This document shows positions 32,569 through 36,846 of a DNA stretch of 36,846 bases, piece by piece. The position numbers were made by a program, and so were the translations under genes. Source of the DNA: Pseudomonas fluorescens (GTDB lineage Bacteria; Pseudomonadota; Gammaproteobacteria; Pseudomonadales; Pseudomonadaceae); the NCBI RefSeq assembly GCF_902497895.1, contig NZ_CABVHQ010000059.1, positions 1 through 36,846 on the forward strand. Direction: 5' to 3'. A model generated the notes under the pieces. The model ran no database searches, was not told the origin of the DNA, and was given only the letters and a program-made list of their open reading frames with translations. Position 1 is the stretch's first letter; each line of letters starts with the position of its first letter.

Positions 32569-35196
32569 TTACCCCAACAAATGACTCATCGCCATCTTCA
32601 GCTTCATCGGCCGCACCGGTTTGTGCATCAGGGTATGGCCCAGTTCGCGCATTTGCAGTTTCAGTTCGTTGCTGTAGTTGGCGGTGATCATCAGCGCCGG
32701 CAAGGGTGAGGCGCGCCGGGCGTTGATCAGCGCCACGGCATCGACACCGTTTTTGCCATGGTCCAGATGGTAGTCGGCGATCAGCAGGTCAGCCTCGGCA
32801 TGGTAGTTATCCACCTGGCGCGCCAGGTCTTCCTCCGACAGCGCCGTCACCACCTGGCACCCCCAACTTTCCAGCAGCGTACGCATCCCGGCGCAAATCG
32901 CTGCGTCGTTGTCCAGCACCCAGATCCGTGCCCCGTGCAAGCGCTCCAGCATCGGCTCGCTCATGGACAACTGCGCCACAGCCTTCGGCGCGCTGTTGGT
33001 CAGTGGCACTTCAACGGCAAACATCGAACCCTTGCCCGGCCAGGAACGCACGGTAATCCGATGCCCGAGGATGCCGGCGATTTTTTCAACGATCGCCAGA
33101 CCCAATCCCAAGCCCCGGTCCTGGTTCGGCCGTTGCACGTCACCGCGTTTGAACTCCTGAAAGATCTCCTCCAGTTTGTTCTCCGCGATGCCCATGCCGC
33201 TGTCCCAGACCTCGATGGACAAGCGCTGACGATGCCGCCGACAGCCCAGCACCACGCGACCGCTGGTGGTGTAGCGAATGGCGTTGCTCAACAGGTTGCG
33301 CAAGATGCGGGCGAGCAACTGGATATCACTGCGGACCAATGCCGAACAGCCCACGAAGTGCAATTGCAGGCCTTCGCTGCGGGCCACCTGGGCATATTCG
33401 GTCGCCAGGTTTTCCAGCAATTCGCTGAGGGCGAACGGCGCGATATCGGCCTTGATCACTCCGGCGTCGAGCTTGGAAATATCCACCAGAGTGCCCAGCA
33501 GGCTCTCCACGTCTTCCAGGGAATTGCTGACGTTGCGCACCAGAATCGCGTTGGCCACCGGTTCGCGGCGTTCGAGCAGCGCACTGGTGAACAGCCGCGC
33601 CGCGTTGAGCGGCTGCAGCAGGTCGTGACTGACCGCGGCCAGAAATTTGGTTTTCGACAGGTTGGCCTGCTCCGCTTCCAGCTTGGCCTCGCGCAGACGC
33701 GATTCAACACGGCTGCGCTCTTCGATTTCGCGCAGCAGCTGATCGTTGAGACTGGTCAGCTCGGCGGTCCGCTCGCGAACCCGCAACTCCAGGTTCTGAT
33801 AGGCCTGATGCAAGGCCTCGGCGGTACGCCGGCGCTCGGTGACGTCGCGGATCAGCACAAAGATCCCCACCACCTCACCCGTGGCCAGGCGGTTCGGCAC
33901 ATAGGAGCGCAGCATGTAACGCTCCTGATTGTTGATGTTGGTTTCAGGACACTCGAAGGTCACACTCTCCCCGGCCAAGGCCCGCGCCACGTAGGTTTCC
34001 AGGCGCTGGTAATGCTCTTCGCTGTGCACCTCGCGCAGACTCTGGCCGAGCATCACGCCGCGCGGCCAACAGTACCACTCCTCATACACCTTGTTGGTGA
34101 ACTCGTAGACCAGGTCGGCATTGAGGTAGGCGATCAGTGCCGGTACGTGATCGGTGATCAGGCGAATCCAGCGCTCGCTCTCGCTGAGGGCTTCGACATG
34201 CTGGTAACGCTCGGTGATGTCGGTGAAGGTGTTGACGAACCCCCCGGTCGGCAAAGGATGGGTGCGGATTTCCAGGACCCGCCCGTCATAGAGCCGCTGC
34301 TCGCACTCATGGACCACCCGTCCGTTGGTGTCGCGACTGGACGGGGTCAGCAGGTTCAGCTCGCTGTCGCCGATCACCTCGGCGAACTGCCGATGGGCCG
34401 CCACCGGGGCCAGGCCGCTCAACTCGAGGAATCGACGGTTCCACAGTTCCAGGACGCCGTCGGCGTTGACCATCGCCACGCCCTGGGACAGGTTGTCCAC
34501 CGCGCGCTGCAACAGGTGCGACTTCTGCGCCACGGCCTGCTCGCGCCGCGCGGTTTCGCTGAGTTTGACTTCAGTGATGTCGGTGAAGAGGATCACCCGC
34601 CCACCTTCCTGGGTCGGCCGTTCACTGATTTGCAACCAGCGGCCATTCTGCAGCCGGTAGAGCAGATGTTCATCGGCATGGCTGCGTGGTTCTTCACTGA
34701 ACAGGCCGGTGCCGGTCATCAGCCGCTTGACCTCGGCCAGACGCATGCCGGCGATGATCCGCACCTGGCTGCTGGCCCACAGGGCCTTGAAGCGGCTGTT
34801 GAACAGCACGATGCGCTGCTCCTCGTCGAACAGCACGAAGGCATCGGAAATGCTTTCTATGGCATCGATCAGATGGCGGTGCGCGGTTTCCGCCCGTAAA
34901 CGGGCTTCGCTGAGCAAATGATTGCCGGCCTTGAGCTCAGCCATGGCCTGATTCAAGGCATCGGTGCGCTCGCGGACCTGTTCGGCCAGCACCACCGAAT
35001 GCTGGAACGCCGAATACGGATCGTTGCCACGGGTGCCCCCGGACTCGATCCGTTCGATCAGCGCGGCATTGATTCGCTGCAGCTTGCGATTTTCATGCTG
35101 CAGGCTGGCGATCTGCGCCTGCAGTTCAGCGGGCGACCGGGGACCGGTTTCGGGCAATGGCAACGCCGGTGAAAGTCTGGTTGATATGCATACCAT
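32569..35196 (-). CDS. nahK: Multi-PAS hybrid histidine kinase NahK (ErcS')
   Basis: 875 aa cytosolic hybrid kinase with no membrane helix. An N-terminal coiled coil (25-110) precedes three PAS domains at about 105-210, 225-330 and 340-455. A coiled coil leads to HisKA with His524 in AAVSHDLLQPLNAARLF. The HATPase has N-box ILRNLLSNAIRYT, G1 VWDSGMGIAE and GLGLGLAIV. A C-terminal receiver has DYHLDHG. It is NahK/ErcS' (PA1976), a kinase that passes phosphate towards HptB, and its activity is inhibited by NO-bound NosP, which links NO to biofilm dispersal. It overlaps nosP by 71 bp. GGAGAA precedes ATG 35196. Confidence 0.9.
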   Translation of the reverse strand: MVCISTRLSPALPLPETGPRSPAELQAQIASLQHENRKLQRINAALIERIESGGTRGNDPYSAFQHSVVLAEQVRERTDALNQAMAELKAGNHLLSEARLRAETAHRHLIDAIESISDAFVLFDEEQRIVLFNSRFKALWASSQVRIIAGMRLAEVKRLMTGTGLFSEEPRSHADEHLLYRLQNGRWLQISERPTQEGGRVILFTDITEVKLSETARREQAVAQKSHLLQRAVDNLSQGVAMVNADGVLELWNRRFLELSGLAPVAAHRQFAEVIGDSELNLLTPSSRDTNGRVVHECEQRLYDGRVLEIRTHPLPTGGFVNTFTDITERYQHVEALSESERWIRLITDHVPALIAYLNADLVYEFTNKVYEEWYCWPRGVMLGQSLREVHSEEHYQRLETYVARALAGESVTFECPETNINNQERYMLRSYVPNRLATGEVVGIFVLIRDVTERRRTAEALHQAYQNLELRVRERTAELTSLNDQLLREIEERSRVESRLREAKLEAEQANLSKTKFLAAVSHDLLQPLNAARLFTSALLERREPVANAILVRNVSNSLEDVESLLGTLVDISKLDAGVIKADIAPFALSELLENLATEYAQVARSEGLQLHFVGCSALVRSDIQLLARILRNLLSNAIRYTTSGRVVLGCRRHRQRLSIEVWDSGMGIAENKLEEIFQEFKRGDVQRPNQDRGLGLGLAIVEKIAGILGHRITVRSWPGKGSMFAVEVPLTNSAPKAVAQLSMSEPMLERLHGARIWVLDNDAAICAGMRTLLESWGCQVVTALSEEDLARQVDNYHAEADLLIADYHLDHGKNGVDAVALINARRASPLPALMITANYSNELKLQMRELGHTLMHKPVRPMKLKMAMSHLLG

Positions 35197-36289
35197 TGAA
35201 CTGTTCTCCGTAGGTGTTGAAGCCCATCACCCGCTGCTCGCGCAGGAAGGCGCCAATTTGCTCCAGGCTGCCGTCGTCTTCGAGTTCCAGACGCCTGAGA
35301 AAACAGTCACAACCAATGGTCAGCAGCAGTGTGCCGAGCCGCGCTTCAAGTCCTTCGAACAGCGTCTGCAGATTCGGCAACAACGGCCCCGGGGTCATGG
35401 CGGTCAGGACGATGCCGTTCTCCACGGCACAATAGAAACTCAGGCTCAGGTCCGGGTGAACCTGCTGGATGGCCCTGACGTAGTACTGCTCGTTGATGCG
35501 CACCGCCAGCGGATGGGCGGCGAACACTCGATGATCGAGCTCGGCCACTGGCACACCGATATGTCGGGCGTACTCCTCGGCGGCCGGTTCGGCGTTGAGC
35601 TCGTAGACCCGCCGCGACGGACTGTCGGCGTGGGTGACCACCAGCTTTTCTTCACGGGGCAGAATGTGATGGGTGGTAAACACCTCGAAATCCAGCCAGG
35701 TGTTGACCAGCACCACCACTGCCGCACCGCTGTGGAACTCGCCGCCGAAATACACGTGGGTGTGGGTCAGCTTGTTGTCATCGCCGGCCGAGCCGCCGAA
35801 ATGCGGAATATCGCCGAGAGCCGCACTCAGCGCCGCAAGGACCATTTCCTCGCGGCTGGACAGCCCGTCGAGCAGGGTCAGGGCGAAACTGTTGCCCTTG
35901 ATCGGCGCCAGGGTGTTGCTGCGACAGTCGCCCACCAGGCGCTCGACCATTTGCTGAGCATCGATCAGGCTGAAGTGTTCCATCTGATCGATCAGCTCGA
36001 TGGCGATGGAAAAATGCCGGTGATCGAAACCCACCGCCGTGATGCAACCACGGCCATAGCCATTGGGAGTGATTTCACCGGCGCTGGTGCAGCCCACCAG
36101 GCGAATCCCGCCAAAGCTCTGCTGCAGGGCCGGACCCAACGCCTTCAGGTCATATTCGGCGGAACAAAAAAACAGCACGAAGCCCAGGTGCGGATGCAAC
36201 AGTTGCCGAGCCAGATCCTGGGCGGCCTCCTGGGCATCGGTGGCCTGGGACATTGCACTGACGACGCCATCGGTCTGGCCCTGTTGCAT
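35126..36289 (-). CDS. nosP: NosP, FIST-domain NO-sensing haem protein
   Basis: 387 aa with FIST N (residues about 30-220, HLGFVLFFCSAEYDLKALGP and VGCTSAGEITPNGYGRG) and FIST C (GTLLLTIGCDCFLRRLELED near the end). NosP of P. aeruginosa (PA1975) binds NO through haem and inhibits NahK, and the two are adjacent, as here. ATG 36289 is chosen because GGGAGG lies five bases upstream, with an alternative ATG at 36322. The C-terminus overlaps nahK by 71 bp. The upstream motif at 36355-36366 would put it under the same control as the alcohol genes. Confidence 0.87.
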   Translation of the reverse strand: MQQGQTDGVVSAMSQATDAQEAAQDLARQLLHPHLGFVLFFCSAEYDLKALGPALQQSFGGIRLVGCTSAGEITPNGYGRGCITAVGFDHRHFSIAIELIDQMEHFSLIDAQQMVERLVGDCRSNTLAPIKGNSFALTLLDGLSSREEMVLAALSAALGDIPHFGGSAGDDNKLTHTHVYFGGEFHSGAAVVVLVNTWLDFEVFTTHHILPREEKLVVTHADSPSRRVYELNAEPAAEEYARHIGVPVAELDHRVFAAHPLAVRINEQYYVRAIQQVHPDLSLSFYCAVENGIVLTAMTPGPLLPNLQTLFEGLEARLGTLLLTIGCDCFLRRLELEDDGSLEQIGAFLREQRVMGFNTYGEQFNGMHINQTFTGVAIARNRSPVAR

Positions 36290-36354
36290 ATTCGCCTCCC
36301 GCAGGTGCGTAGTCTGAGGCATGAGTGTACGAAACCGGGGGCGTCGACCCTATG

Positions 36355-36366
36355 CTACTTGGGTAG
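36355..36366 (+). promoter_or_regulatory. Shared operator-like motif, nosP-nahK promoter
   Basis: CTACTTGGGTAG is 66 bp upstream of nosP. GCTAC-CCAA-GTAGC on the minus strand is also a perfect 5-bp inverted repeat. It matches STWCYTTGGTAS at 11 of 12 positions, with one G for T. Confidence 0.5.
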
Positions 36367-36474
36367 CGGGTAGGTGGTTCGATGGGATGAAGTGCGGGTG
36401 GCAGACGGTAAAGTGACCTGACATGACGATCAATTGTGGCGAGGTTTTTTTGGCTCGGCACATTCCCCCGTAGC

Positions 36475-36495
36475 AGCTGGCGAAGCCTGCGTCCG
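36475..36495 (+). repeat. REP half-element
   Basis: GTAGCAGCTGGCGAAGCCTG is a REP arm with one change from the family (GTAGGAGC) and no partner arm close by. Confidence 0.55.
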
Positions 36496-36586
36496 GCTGC
36501 GCAGCAGTCGTAAAATCAAGCGCTGCGGTGTCTCAGGTAAACCGAGAACTCAGGATTCACTTGCCACAATGCCAGTCGGTTAAGGG

Positions 36587-36657
36587 CATTTTTGCGAGGA
36601 GCGCTTCAGATTGTTCGCCAGGCTCAAGAACCACCCCTCACCCCAGCCCTCTCCCCA
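36587..36657 (+). repeat. 71-bp dispersed repeat, copy 2
   Basis: 67 of 71 positions match the reverse complement of 14441-14511. This copy lies alone, without the second arm of the 14244-14467 palindrome, next to the 133-bp element. Confidence 0.85.
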
Positions 36658-36701
36658 GAGGGCATAGGTATCTACACATCTCGTTGGCCGAACACCCTAC
36701 C

Positions 36702-36834
36702 TGTGGCGAGGGGGCTTGCCCCCGCTGGGTCGCGAAGCGGCCCTAAAACCGGCAATCTCGGTTTTCCAGGTAGAACGCATCCGCCGGTTTTACGACTGCT
36801 GCGCAGCCGAGCGGGGGCAAGCCCCCTCGCCACA
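36702..36834. repeat. 133-bp terminal-inverted-repeat element, copy 2
   Basis: Same length and same perfect 25-bp terminal inverted repeats (TGTGGCGAGGGGGCTTGCCC) as the copy at 20969-21101. The central 40 bp differ, and the flanking CGCGAAGCGGCCCT and TTTTACGACTGCT are conserved. It lies at the right edge of the window. Confidence 0.85.
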
Positions 36835-36846
36835 GTATTCGGCAGC

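Noticed and set aside
32758..34899. 713-aa plus-strand frame antisense to nahK
   Set aside because: Codon-bias shadow; nahK has all kinase motifs.

Overview
The window is chromosomal DNA of a fluorescent-group Pseudomonas. The evidence is the high GC content and codon use, the many intergenic REP pairs of the GATCAAAAGATCGCAGCCTG type, and the PQQ-dependent alcohol-oxidation (exa/erb/ped) locus. No rRNA, tRNA, CRISPR array or intact transposase is visible.

Region 1 (1-5.8 kb) is a salicylate module. A NahR-type LysR regulator is divergent from a salicylate 1-hydroxylase across a near-consensus NahR box. An aromatic-acid MFS importer and an AraC-family regulator follow.

Region 2 (5.6-8.8 kb) is a rearranged repeat-rich strip. 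It holds two small conserved genes, an AT-rich patch with a lone acyl carrier protein that resembles mitochondrial ACP, a broken glycine-rich exported protein, a 162-bp direct duplication, and a Yip1-like membrane gene missing its 5' end.

Region 3 (8.8-14.8 kb) has a tight three-gene minus-strand operon: a haem-oxygenase-like iron enzyme, a SAM methyltransferase and a YbdK/GCS2 carboxylate-amine ligase. It looks like an uncharacterised small-molecule pathway. It is divergent from a cation/proton antiporter, followed by two small genes and a nested inverted-repeat element.

Region 4 (14.8-36.3 kb) is the quinoprotein alcohol-oxidation locus. In order it contains ErcS hybrid kinase, ErcA iron alcohol dehydrogenase, PqqB, PqqA, ExaC aldehyde dehydrogenase, and a PQQ alcohol dehydrogenase with the lanthanide-type second Asp (PedH type). 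The relay set follows (zinc hydrolase, SoxYZ-like carrier, XoxJ-like binding protein, cytochrome c550). Next come a truncated pentapeptide-repeat remnant, tiny ORFs, an ABC-type module (binding protein, beta-propeller, ATPase, permease), a CRADCW rhodanese-like protein, the ErbR/AgmR response regulator, and the NahK-NosP kinase/NO-sensor pair. PedH would oxidise alcohols in the periplasm with electrons passing to PedF, and ExaC would oxidise the aldehyde. The ABC set probably exports toxic intermediates or organises the system. ErbR, ErcS and NahK would control it.

A 12-bp motif close to STWCYTTGGTAS recurs upstream of pqqA, exaC, pedH, pedF, the 26.9-kb divergent promoter and nosP, with a weaker copy upstream of the CRADCW gene. 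It is the best candidate for a shared operator. pqqCDE, a Ca-type PedE and PedS are not in the window.
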